The notes beneath the pieces are model-generated. The model ran no database searches, was not told where the DNA came from, and saw only the letters and a list, made by a program, of their open reading frames with translations. DNA of 64,000 bases from Primula veris (taxonomy: Eukaryota; Streptophyta; Magnoliopsida; Ericales; Primulaceae). Shown here in pieces: positions 1 through 10,994 of the stretch. The stretch lies in contig OY821740.1 in NCBI GenBank assembly GCA_963682055.1, forward strand, positions 42,924,795 through 42,988,794, in the 5' to 3' direction. The position numbers and the translations under genes are program-made. Numbering within the stretch: the stretch's first letter is position 1; the number at the start of each line of letters is the position of its first letter.

Positions 1-137
1 TCATGATGTTCATATAACATTTCTCATGTATTATATATATTAAAAATGAATAATATAGAGAGAACAAATAATTCTCTGTGTTATTGATTCAAGAAGAGGT
101 TGAATTTTTATACTACACTTTTTCTGAAAAAACGCAC

Positions 138-281
138 AAACCGTACATTTAATTTACGGTTTACAGAAATTACATGTAAACCGTACATTTAATGTACGGT
201 TTGCAAAAATACATGCAAACCGTACATTTAATGTACGGTTTACATGTTTTTTTTGCAAACCGTACATTAAATGTACGGTTT
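138..281. repeat. Four 25-bp palindromes in the left TIR
   Basis: Copies lie at 138-162, 178-202, 217-241 and 257-281. Each consists of the arm AAACCGTACATT, one central base, and the reverse complement of that arm; the outermost copy has one mismatch. Starts are 39-40 bp apart. Position at the element end suggests transposase binding or hairpin formation, which is inference. Confidence 0.9.
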
Positions 282-585
282 GTATGTAATTTTTTTTTTT
301 TTTTTTTTTTTTTTGTAATTTCAATTTGTAAAATAGGAAAAATATATAAAATATGCAAATCCATAATTCACTTAGCTATATATAATTGTTTGTTGTTTGT
401 TTATATTAATTATAGAAATTATAATAATTGTTGATATTTGTCCCATTTTTTGCAACTGTTCGGAAAGGAAGCAACTGTTCGGAAATGAAGCAAGCAACTG
501 TTCGGAAAGGAAGCAACTGTTTGGAAAAATTTTCGCTCGGGGCGCTGCCCCGCACCCCGCCCGCTGTCCTGGCAGCGGGACCCCA

Positions 586-745
586 GCCAGGGGCTCTCGC
601 CCCTTGGACCCCGCCAGGGGCTCTGCCCCTAGGACCCCGCCAGGGGCTCTGCCCCTAGGACCCCGCCAGGGGCTCTGCCCCTTGGAACCCCGCCAGGGGC
701 TCTGCCCCTTGGGACCCCGCCAGGGGCTCTGCCCCTTGGAACCCC
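586..745 (+). repeat. GC-rich tandem units, each a small hairpin (left arm)
   Basis: Six units of about 25-27 bp (the first diverged). Each contains AGGGGC-TCT-GCCCCT, which can fold into a 6-bp stem, followed by a variable TTGGAAC, TTGGGAC or TAGGAC segment and CCCCG. The GC content stands out sharply from the AT-rich window. Translations give low-complexity Gly/Pro/Arg repeats and should not be called proteins. Confidence 0.85.
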
Positions 746-837
746 GTTTCAATTATTCATATTCAATTATACGTTGGCTCGACGAGCGTGCACTCTGCAC
801 TTCCCTAACTCGTTTCCGAGTTTAACGCATTATTGTA

Positions 838-1000
838 AATTAGGGTTTAGGGTTTAGGGTTTGTAATTTAGGGTTTAGGGTTTGTAATTTAGGGTTTAGT
901 GTTTACGGTTTAGGATTTAGGGTTTAGGGTTTAGTGTTTAGGATTTTTAATTTAGTGTTTAGGGTTTAGGGTTTAGGGTTCAGGGTTTAGGGTTTGTAAT
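838..1000 (+). repeat. Interstitial telomere-type repeat (TTTAGGG), degenerate
   Basis: Tandem TTTAGGG units with variants such as TTTAGTG and GATTTAG, interrupted by TTTGTAA. TTTAGGG is the canonical plant telomere repeat. The array lies just inside the left TIR. Confidence 0.9.
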
Positions 1001-1605
1001 TTCAGCAATATTGGTCCAAATCTTTCATTTGTAATATACACCTTAGTATCTGTATTAGGTGCGACAGTATCTGTATTAGTATCTACACCTTGTTCAGTCT
1101 TCTTAATAGGATTCCTAACCATTTTTGTGGCTGTTAATATCGTGCGTTGGTGATCAAGGGTTAAAACATTATCCCACCAACCGCGTAATTGACCGGCAAA
1201 GCCAGCAACAATGAATTCAGCAATTTGGTAATCGGTGTTATTAGCACCTAAACATACTGTAGAATACATAGTCATTCTATGTAACATAACCATAATTTGG
1301 TATTCTGTCATACCATCAATATTGCATTCATAAATGGTTGTAGCACTAAAACTAGTAAAAATATTACCACCTTCTTCTTCATAAAGAAGATCTTGTGGAC
1401 TCGGTCGAGAATAATAATGCTTCATAGGGGCAGTTGGAACTGATTTTCTGCCAAAAGGAGTGGATTTTCCCAAGACATTTTGATTAACACTAGCCTGTTG
1501 TTCTGGAGTATCCATAGCTAAAAGTTGTTTTTCAAAACTATTTATATGATCGATATCATCCGAGTTTTCTGATAAAACAGTTATATTTTTACCTTTCCCA
1601 ATATT
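973..1605 (-). pseudogene. Gag/coat-like fragment of a reverse-transcribing element (LTR element or caulimovirid-like), captured
   Basis: A minus-strand frame has an ATG at 1515 and is open further upstream to about 1605. It runs into telomere-type repeats at its C-terminus. The segment AEFIVAGFAGQLRGWWDN (around residues 104-121 from the ATG) is the kind of conserved block seen in gag or capsid regions of plant retroelements and endogenous caulimovirid-like polyproteins. No protease, reverse transcriptase or zinc knuckle is present. The last residues are encoded by repeat DNA. It is a fragment riding inside the Mutator-like element. Assignment between Metaviridae-type gag and caulimovirid coat region is open. 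Confidence 0.6.
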
Positions 1606-1634
1606 CAGGTTTTCTAGTTACTGAGTTAGCAAAT

Positions 1635-1785
1635 TAATTTAGGGTTTAATGTTTAGTGTTTAGGATTTAGGGTTTAGGGTTTAGTGTTTAGGATTTAGGG
1701 TTTAGGGTTTGTAATTTAGGGTTTTTAATTTAGTGTTTAGGGTTTAGGGTTTAGGGTTTAGGGTTTAGGATTTAGGGTTTGTATA
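1635..1785 (+). repeat. Second telomere-type array (TTTAGGG)
   Basis: Degenerate TTTAGGG/TTTAGTG units in the same orientation as 838-1000, on the far side of the gag-like fragment. It ends at a short segment (1784-1829) that is the reverse complement of 988-1037. Confidence 0.9.
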
Positions 1786-1824
1786 TTATAGATGAAAGAT
1801 TTGGACCAATATTGCTGAAATTAC

Positions 1825-2050
1825 TAAACCCTAAACCCTAAACACTAAACCCTAAACACTAAATTAAAAACCCTAAATCCTAAACACTAAACCCTAAATC
1901 CTAAACACTAAACCCTAAATCCTAAACACTAAACCCTAAATCCTAAATCCTAAACACTAAACCCTAAATCCTAAACACTAAACCCTAAACCCTAAATCCT
2001 AAATTACAAACCCTAAACCCTAAACCCTAAACCCTAAATTACAAACCCTA
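1825..2050 (-). repeat. Third telomere-type array, inverted (CCCTAAA)
   Basis: CCCTAAA units with CACTAAA and TCCTAAA variants, opposite in orientation to the two arrays before it, so the telomere-type tracts of the element face each other. Confidence 0.9.
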
Positions 2051-2115
2051 ACCTGTTGGTGATTTTAGTATCATCAATGTATTTTAGTAGTAATGTGATT
2101 TATTATAGGCCGATG

Positions 2116-2854
2116 CAATAATGCGTTAAACTCGGAAACGAGTTAGGGAAGTGCGGAGTGCACGCTCGTCGAGCCAACGTATAATTGAATATGAATAATT
2201 GAAACGGGGTTCCAAGGGGCAGAGCCCCTGGCGGGGTCCTAGGGGCAGAGCCCCTGGCGGGGTCCCAAGGGGCAGAGCCCCTGGCGGGGTCCCAAGGGGC
2301 AGAGCCCCTGGCGGGGTCCTAGGGGCAGAGCCCCTGGCGGGGTCCAAGGGGCGAGAGCCCCTGGCTGGGGTCCCGCTGCCAGGACAGCGGGCGGGGTGCG
2401 GGGCAGCGCCCCGAGCGAAAATTTTTCCAAACAGTTGCTTCCTTTCCGAACAGTTGCTTGCTTCATTTCCGAACAGTTGCTTCCTTTCCGAACAGTTGCA
2501 AAAAATGGGACAAATATCAACAATTATTATAATTTCTATAATTAATATAAACAAACAACAAACAATTATATATAGCTAAGTGAATTATGGATTTGCATAT
2601 TTTATATATTTTTCCTATTTTACAAATTGAAATTACAAAAAAAAAAAAAAAAAAAAAAAATTTACATGTAAACCGTACATTTAATGTACGGTTTGCAAAA
2701 ATACATGCAAACCGTACATTAAATGTACGGTTTGCATGTATTTTTGCAAACCGTACATTAAATGTACGGTTTACATGTAATTTCTGTAAACCGTAAATTA
2801 AATGTACGGTTTGTGCGTTTTTTCAGAAAAAGTGTAGTATAAAAATCCAAGCTC
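2116..2854 (-). repeat. Right terminal inverted repeat of the Mutator-like element
   Basis: Reverse complement of 96-835 with the same internal order: GC-rich tandem units, GTTCGG-motif repeats, A-tract and four palindromes at the outer end. The arms differ mainly in poly-A/T length and in the order of GC-rich unit variants, so they are either young or kept alike by conversion. Confidence 0.9.
2204..2363 (-). repeat. GC-rich tandem units, each a small hairpin (right arm)
   Basis: Inverted counterpart of the array at 586-745 with the same unit type and number. The order of the sequence variants differs from the left arm, which points to unit exchange or slippage after the inverted repeat formed. 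Confidence 0.85.
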
Positions 2855-3039
2855 ATTCAAGAAACATACGGATGGATACAATTAAATAGTTACTCAATAA
2901 AATCATATCTCACTAAATAAGGTAACCACGGATATTAAGCACCACTAATTGATACGTGATAATATTTTCATATTCTTCGATATCATGCACTAATTGATTT
3001 AATTTAATCATCATTGCCATATATTTGACCATATCATTG

Positions 3040-3042
<3 letters not shown>

Positions 3043-3110
<68 letters not shown>
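3043..3110. repeat. TA dinucleotide microsatellite
   Basis: An almost uninterrupted (TA)n tract of about 68 bp. Confidence 0.95.
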
Positions 3111-3112
<2 letters not shown>

Positions 3113-3459
3113 GTTAATTTATAAATCGAATAAAGCTTTGCTCATGCTTGACTTGTTTAGCTATACGAGCTATATAAGTTCATGTTTAGTTGGTTAGAAT
3201 CAAAACAAAAATGAATATTTTACAAATCGAATTAACACCGTTTTTCCAGGAATGGTTTGCTTATATCAGCGTTATTCTAAACACCTTGATATTTTATTTT
3301 CTCGATTAAATATGTAATGATGCAGTCTTGGGCATAAACGTCAAACGATCACGAGAGCAGGAAAAGGTAATCACTTTATATATTACCAATACTTCTGCTA
3401 TAAAACTAAAGACCTAGCTTACTTTTAGAAAAGGTAATCACTTTATATATGTCTCTGTC

Positions 3460-3675
3460 GGTTTGGCAGCAGATTTTTTTTTTTTAGTAGATTTTTTGAT
3501 TTTTGATTTTAAAAAATTGTGCTTGTTTGGCAAGTCAGATTATTCAACTTCTGAAAATCTAATTTTTAGGCTGAAAAAACTAAAAATACAGATTTTTAAT
3601 ACATTGTTTTTCAATGGATTCTCAAAATATATTTTTAAAATATAATTTTAAAGTAAAAATTCTGTTACCAAACAT
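3460..3675. repeat. MITE-like element with GTTTGGC / GCCAAAC-type ends
   Basis: Begins near GGTTTGGCAGCAGATTTTTT and ends near AAAAATTCTGTTACCAAAC, which are imperfect inverted repeats. The same style of end recurs in several repeats of this window (43.2, 45.0, 51.7 and 56.0 kb). Non-coding. Boundaries approximate. Confidence 0.5.
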
Positions 3676-6468
3676 AATAAGTCTCAAGTATGGCATTGAT
3701 AATTAATAAACTATACGTAGTGTTCCTAATGATAGTTTTGAAAGGCTAGCTGATTCCTTTATCGTAGTTGAGGAAAAAAGGCTTTTCTACATTTGTCGAA
3801 AATGGGAATGATAAACTTCTAGTCGTTCTACCTGTTCGACCGAAATAAATAACAACGCATGCATTGATTTGAGTGACAACACGACATATTGATCTCTTTC
3901 AAGAGCCGGTGAGATATTGGTTCTATATTCTTAATAAGGATCCGACGAACATGACTTTAGAGCACAAGCAACAACATATCACCATCACTATACAATTATT
4001 TTGCTCCACATGTGTTCCATACTATATGCCAAAAAAGTCTTCTTTTTTATTGTGGAAGGTCCCCATAGACAAGTGATGATTTAACTCTATTGAAGTAGAA
4101 CATATACTTCTTCTTTTTTGGAAATTAAACGAAATTACATAGTATTAAAATAAAGGAAGTAAATTCCTCTACCCAAAAACGGACATAAAAAACGACGAAT
4201 ATATGCGGCTAGCCTCCAACAATTTAAAATCCACAAGTAGAATATATACTTCAGTTACTCCATTCCGAATTACCTAGGTAGCCCTTTTCATTAAAAACGT
4301 CTCATAATAATAGTATACTTTTTAGAGTAGCAATAGGGATGATGGGGATCGGAAATATGTTTTTTTTGGAGTGACATCATTTAAAAAATATGTTGAATAG
4401 ATGATAAAAAATAGTATATAATACAAAAATAAAAAAAAAAATCTATATTTAACATAACATAAAATAAATATTAAGTTAAAGACAAATAGTATTGGACAAT
4501 AAAATAATTTTTTTAGTAATATTGTTTCAGAAAATATAATGGTCATTTACGAAATTTGCTAATTTATTAAAGATAAAAAACATAAATTTTTTTAAAAAAA
4601 ACAGCTAACATGATTTAAAATTCTAACCTTAAACTACATTAAAAGTAATTTTACCACTACACCATATATCTTATAAAATTTTAAATTATACATATAAAAA
4701 AATTAAAAAAAATTAAAAATCATCACCGGATGGTCACGCCCACCCCCAACCATCCGTGGGTCCGCCCCGGGGATGATGTGAAAAAGTACTGTACTGTAAT
4801 ACTTTTTCCATCTTCATTTACAAGTTGGCTATATTAATAAATTTCTCATGAGCATCATCACGACTTTAAGAACTAAAAAAACTTCATAACAAAAACACAA
4901 TTTAATTATCTTTGAATATTTTGCAATACATTCCGTTTTCTATTGTTTCTGTGTATTTTCGATTCTTGTTTGATAATTTCAAAGAATAAATATAGGTCCG
5001 GCTTAAATGGTGGAGAGGCTAGGGCCTTCGCCTCTGAGCCACTCTGACTTTTTTCTTATTGCTTCCTTAAGATTTGTTTCGAGTTTTACAGTCTTATAAA
5101 TTATCTCGAATTTTAGGGGGTACCGGGGGAATAGGCATATTTTGCTTGTACAAATTTTCTTTGCTTTTCTCTACTCTTCGTTATTTATCTGTTGATATCG
5201 CATTTAGAAAGAGTACAGCTTATTTAAAATGAGAGTAACATGTGACCATCACTTAAAAGATAAGGTGAAGGCAAATACTACACGTAGTGTTCTGAAGAAG
5301 TGAAGTTTATCCACAAATTCACAAGTGGAAAATAAAAAAAAAAGTCACAGATAACACCTAAGAAATCGAATTTGATTATTTGAGTGAATCAACTCCATCT
5401 TCCCCCAATCAGCTCACAAGTGCAAAGGTACAACGTGATTACTGAAGTACTATTTTGGTAGAAAATAATTGATCAAGAGCCATATTCAATGGTTATTTGT
5501 GAACTTGGTCTATTAGTAGTCGATATATATTATAGTAACTTTTGGTACTTCTATTAAATCATCAATGAGCAATTTCTTAATTTTGGTTTTCTGAAAAAAG
5601 TAAACTATCTGATCTGTTTGAGAAAGGAAAAATATATTCTCAACATATTCTTCACACTATCGTTTAACATATATGGATATAATCATACTTTAGCCGGTAG
5701 CTTAAAATTAACTACAGTAATACTTTTGTTAATATTTAAAATACATCTATTTATTACTAGTGTAATATCGTACTGAGCTTTTATTTACTAGACATGGTTA
5801 TAGGCTTGCATGAACAACAATGCAAAAAATTACAAGAAAATGGCGTTCGTTCTTAATTTATCGGAAACTAAGATCCGCCTAAATGTGAAGAATTAAAATA
5901 CTCCAATAGTACAATTGTTACTCACTGGATGACAAATTTCGGTGATGGCTAGTCACTAATTTCCACTATAATAACCCAACCTGGCAATAATAAAGTTAAT
6001 AACCCAATATACTATATTCACTGTTCAATCAGAATGTAGAATTTTCATTTGTTTGTGTGCCCCATAAGTATTTAATGTTCGCATAAAAAAATCTAACAGC
6101 GCAATTCCAGTCACCACCACCCCTTCAAAGTCTTATCATTTCATCTCTGGATGAATAATTTTGAGATCGTGATCCAGACTGTCCCGCTCATATATTGTTT
6201 TCCCAAAAAGACGATAAAACCTCGTGTGGGTCCTTGTATCCCCACATATTTGCCAACCTTATCCACTTACCCAAGTTTGAAAAGAACTACTCAATTTCAA
6301 TATTTCAACTTATTGTGAGCAAATTGAGTTTAAGTTACAAGAAGAAATACACCGAACTTCATTTTGGCCAAAAACATCAAGATCTCAGGGGAATAATACC
6401 ATTAGAGATACTTGATTTATGCGTATGATACAATTAGATAATACTTGTTCAAACTAAATTATGTCCGT

Positions 6469-6630
6469 CTTGCATCAATACAATATTCTACGGAAAATCC
6501 AAAATGTGTGCGGTAACCTACAATACTTGATTTATCAGTAACGAATTCTCTTGCATCAATACAGTATTCTACGGAAAATCCAAAATGTGTGCGGTAACCT
6601 ACAATACTTGATTTATCAGTAACGAATTCT
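6469..6630. repeat. Two-copy 81-bp tandem duplication
   Basis: Positions 6469-6549 and 6550-6630 are almost identical. Since 81 is a multiple of three, the minus-strand frame repeats a 27-residue unit, but I recognise no family and treat it as non-coding. Confidence 0.85.
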
Positions 6631-9600
6631 GTTAAAGGGTGGGAACATAAACTGTTAAGGTTAAAAGAGTTGGGGTGAAGGTACAAAAACAACACGCTAT
6701 TTTCATGCTGAAAGTTGGGGAATATTGTTGTATAATTGTATCATTACAAAAAAATGGTAAATTGTTTGTTTGTTCATAGTAAAATTAAACTCGTATTATT
6801 ATTTTTTTTTTATTATTTTGGAAATTAAAAATTAGATTAATATTAAAAAATTACAAATTTCACGAGCCATTTCCCGGAGACAATTGGGCTCAAAACACAA
6901 CGACACACTCCGTATGGAACATAACTCATTCTATCTTAACAAATGTATATCAATTGCATCTTTTGAGCACAAGGTTAAACTACGAAACAAACATTATCAA
7001 GATGGCCTAAAAGCGACTTCTAAAGAAGGTCACTCATCATCATCATTTTCTACATCATTACATGATAAATAATCAAATATGTTCTCCGTTATAGTCCTGC
7101 CCTTCGACCATGCCTCTTTGAATCCCTTAAGTTTCCTGGCTAATTTACTTTTGTTGTAATTCGTTGAAGAGGTAGGAGCGTTAAGAGCACCACCTTTCAC
7201 TTGAACTCGTGCTCCGGTCACGTAAGGGATAATCGGAGAGTGATGCCTTGCTTATGTTTTGAGTCAATAGGATATTTTTTCTTGGCCACACAAACACTAA
7301 ATATTGCTCTCTCTTTTCCTTTAACCCTAAACTCGTATTATTTTAATCAAAACTTGTTACATAAATATCGGGTGTTCATTTGGTGAGCACTCAGCAACAC
7401 CACTCTATAAAACTCGACCAATGTCATTAGAGTTTGATCCTTGTGGTCGACAATTACATACAAAAAATTAACCATGTTTAAAGCAAAAACACATTCAACT
7501 GGACCGTTTCGAAATCATGTAACCAGTTTAAGACGCTGAAGCCATCCATCTCGATTATCAGCATCTTTTACACCATTTTAGTTCTGATTTATATATTTAC
7601 AAAATATGGTTGGATTTTTAAATATCAAATATAACTCTTTGGCGACCGGCCGACTCCCAAATGGGCAGATGAAGTACAAGTATTTGTTGCATGGGTGAAG
7701 CCAGTATGTATAAATGGGGGGTGCCAAAATATATGTACAAGTAACATATTTTTATGGGAGTGTCAAATCTACATCTAGAAAGAAATTGTACTAAAAAAAA
7801 ATTGCGTCACTTGGGATTTCTAAAATTATGGGGGGTGCCATGACAACCGATCGTCCCCACTTAGCTTCCCCCTTTGTTGCTGGATGTATTTTTTTATCCT
7901 CAAAATGTATATAATTAATGTTTTCTTAGAATTAGTTAACAGTTGAGACGCTAGAAAAAGAAAGGTGTTATCTTAAGTAGGTTAGGATATATATTCTTTT
8001 TGTTACGTTTTCTTTAATGAACCAATCTCTGATTGCCATTTGTAGTAATGACATAAGAATTGATTAGGGAAAGAAAGAAATAACATGGGGTACCTTAAGT
8101 AGTGGTCCAAATAAAAGCAAGAGGAAGAAAAATGGATATTGTCTTACTGAATGAAGAAAATTCATTCCAATGATTTTTTTTTTTTAATAAGTTGAAAGTA
8201 AATCTGGTTCGCATACGTCAGAGTTCGAACCCTGATAATAAACGTATTATACTTGGATAACAAACATTTTGACCAACCACTTTTGTTCATTCAAATGAAA
8301 TCCTGTTAACCCACATGTTGTACTATATATGAGCATATATATTCGGAACCATGGATACATAAGTAAAACACGAAGAGGGGGAGTCAGACTCCTATTACTA
8401 AATGGAGTACTTAAGAGTCTCCCATATCATCCATTGGATGGGATTCATTTTGATAGCATGGGTTAAAATAGATATCTTTTAATATGGAAACATATTACAC
8501 CATGTCTTTTCATCTATCATTTGATAATACAAGAAACACAGTTGATAGTATTATCCAACACAGTTAAATCACATCCAAATATGAATTGATAATGTTTGAC
8601 GAAAAGATTAATAATGTTTTTTTAATTAATAATTAAATAAGGATGGTACCAATTAGGGTTTCGTATTTTATTTGAGTTTTTATTGTACTACAAGTTTAGT
8701 TTTATAGTTTTTGTTTTTTTTCTTACAATATTTAATGAAAAAGTTATTAATGTTTTTTTTTTTGCTTTAGTTGATAATTAAGTTTAGGGTAATATCAACT
8801 AGATTTCTTTATTTTTATTTGGATTTTTATTGGATTGAAAAATTATATAGTTTTATGGTTTCTAGTTTTTCCCTTGTTTTCTAACTTTGTTTTGTAACGT
8901 AATTTAAGCTATAAGATGTATTTAGTTAAATCTTATGGCTCTTAATTAACATTAACATAAGAGGGGCCATTTTCAGAAAAAAAAAAAAAACTATCATTTT
9001 TTAACTTTTGCATTTCACTTTTCCCATTTACAAAACATCAAATTCATTATAATTTTTCCATATCTTAAAAAGTACCTGATATTCATTTATTCATCAGCTT
9101 ACTCATATCTTGTAATTATATAAAAACAAATAGACCCATAAAAAAGTATTATAAAAAATTATAAATAATACTTTTGGTTCCTTAGAGCAAGCACGTTGGT
9201 AGCTCAATTGGGTTTCCAATCAATAATTTGAGGAAGTTTATTGACTTTTTAAAAAAATCATGTTTTAACATGTTACTTTTATATATGTTCATATTATACA
9301 TATTATGAATGAGTCCTAAAGTTCCTTATAAATGGGAAACCAAAAATCCTTTCTTATATTGTTTCCATTAGACTATGGTGAGTTAAAATGTGTTTTTTTA
9401 AATGTAAGTAAGTTTATAGGTAACTGTAATCTTGTGTGACTGTAAAATTGTTATCTAAAATTGAAAAAATGTTATTTTTTGTTAAATTTGGAGAAATAAA
9501 AAAGGACTTGCTCTTATATTTAAGAAATATTTTCACTGCATGCAAAATTTAAAGATTAATAAGGAAATCTGATTTGTGATTTATTTTATAAAAAAATAAT

Positions 9601-10844
9601 TTTTTTACTCATGATATAGGTAAGTGATTTAAGAAGGCATTCTATACAGTACAAGAAAAAATTAAGATAACAAAAGTTTAATTTTTAAAAAATATTTATA
9701 AAATGAGTGTCGTTAAGTTTTAGCAATATTTTAGCAATAAAAATTATTACTATAAACTGCTAAATTTAGTGTCATCCATTTTATGAACGAATTAAGTTTG
9801 TTATTTATTTGTAGCGATATTTATTGCCCTATGCTCCACTTCATACTTTATACAAAGAGTCAGGTGCACCATTTCCGTAAAACACTATTCAAAGCGTTAA
9901 TTTGTATTGAGTCCTTGATTAAGTTAAATATAAAATCCAAGGAAATTTCCTTCTAGATGAATGGATTCCAATAAAGTACATAAAAGCCGCTTTAGCATCA
10001 CCACCACTCGCCAAAAACAAACATAATTTATTTTTGTAAGCACCCCTTGATTTGATTCAATTTGATTTTGTAATTTGTATTATGTTTTAATATTTAAATT
10101 CTCTTACTCTATTATTACTATTGTTGCACTTTACATAGATATTTTTATATGAGATTTATTTCGTACGGTATATGTATTCTCCTTTGATTTCTTAATCTTG
10201 GTGTATTTTTCTCAACTTTTTAGTCTTTTGATTAAAAAAATCATCGGTACGTTTGATATAAAAAGCTAACTTTTTGGTAAAAAAATCTAAAAAGAAGTTC
10301 CAACCAAAGGAAACTAGGAAATTCTTGATTTTTTTTTATTTTTCACAATAAATTTTTCAAAAACAAAACAAAAAATCTAATAAAATACGTTTATATATTT
10401 ACAATTCATTCATAAAGTTAAAAATAGATGACCAATATAACCTAGAAATTAAAATAATTTATAAGTCAATTATAAGTAAAAAAAAAATTACATGATGCCA
10501 GACTAGGCTATTTTTTCCTCCTTACTTTTAAAAAAGAAAAAACTGTAACTTAAGTTCTTCTACTTAGTATCTAATTTGGAAAGCAGGACAGGAGAACATT
10601 AAATTTAATTTGTATCACCAGGTTTAAAACATAAATATCTTCTAAACCTTCTAGAACGCTTATCTCTCTCCTACGCACGTCTGTCTAACTTGGGTTTCTC
10701 CACACTTTCCAATAACCAATGTTCCCTACGTTGCATCTTTATCATCCCCTGTAGGCCCCACTCACATGCTAATCTCCAAAAACTCACATACTACCTCACA
10801 CTCTCTTACACACACATAAGTACATATATTTAAGTATCTCCTTC

Positions 10845-10852
10845 TATAAATA
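10845..10852 (+). promoter_or_regulatory. TATA box of the kelch F-box gene
   Basis: TATAAATA stands about 150 bp before the ATG at 10995, ahead of a leader of CA-rich and A-rich sequence. Spacing suits a transcription start near 10880. Confidence 0.6.
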
Positions 10853-10994
10853 CCCGAATAATCCGCTCACCCTTATCGCCACAAACATAAGTAAACATAA
10901 CATAACCTCCAATTTCATTTCAGTTATAATCCAAAAAGAAAGAAATACGTTGTAAGTTTTTATTTTATCAAAACCTTCTAGAAGAAAATATCAA

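Larger units (their letters stand above)
96..835 (+). repeat. Left terminal inverted repeat of the Mutator-like element
   Basis: This arm is the near-complete reverse complement of 2116-2854. From the outside in it holds four copies of a 25-bp palindrome, a T-tract of about 25 bases, an AT-rich stretch, repeats of a GCAACTGTTCGGAAA motif (about 447-525), GC-rich tandem units, and a junction ending ACGCATTATTG. Open frames here only reflect the tandem repeats and are not genes. Confidence 0.9.
96..2854. mobile_element. Non-autonomous Mutator-like element with 740-bp terminal inverted repeats
   Basis: The 9-bp direct repeat ATTCAAGAA lies at 87-95 and again at 2855-2863, directly outside two inverted ends that read GAG(G/C)TTG(A/G)ATTTTT inward. 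The inverted arms run 96-835 and 2116-2854. A 9-bp target duplication and long TIRs starting with G are the hallmark of the Mutator (MULE) superfamily. The interior holds telomere-type repeats in opposite orientations and one gag-like coding remnant, with no recognisable transposase, so it is non-autonomous. The exact 9-bp match beside the ends makes the boundaries reliable; the superfamily is inferred from duplication length and TIR form. Confidence 0.85.
2855..10840. other. AT-rich intergenic stretch without a recognisable gene
   Basis: No frame in this 8-kb stretch shows a family I recognise. It holds a TA microsatellite (about 3043-3110), a MITE-like repeat (about 3460-3675), a duplicated 81-bp unit (6469-6630), and scattered poly-A/T. 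A 63-residue minus frame at 7030-7221 ends in an acidic tail but has no support beyond being open. The block at 7680-7860, with GGGGGTGCC motifs, looks like degraded transposon. Confidence 0.6.

Noticed and set aside
372..825. Long open frames on both strands in the left arm, and their mirror images at 2126-2579
   Set aside because: They arise from GC-rich tandem units inside a transposon arm, have low-complexity products in several frames at once, and match no protein family.
7030..7221. 63-residue minus frame with an acidic end
   Set aside because: No recognisable family, no promoter or splice context, and repeated AT-rich surroundings.
8200..8245. GAGTTCGAACCCTG, resembling a tRNA T-arm or pol III B box
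   Set aside because: No matching acceptor or anticodon stem and no clear A box at the right distance; perhaps a decayed SINE, too weak to list.
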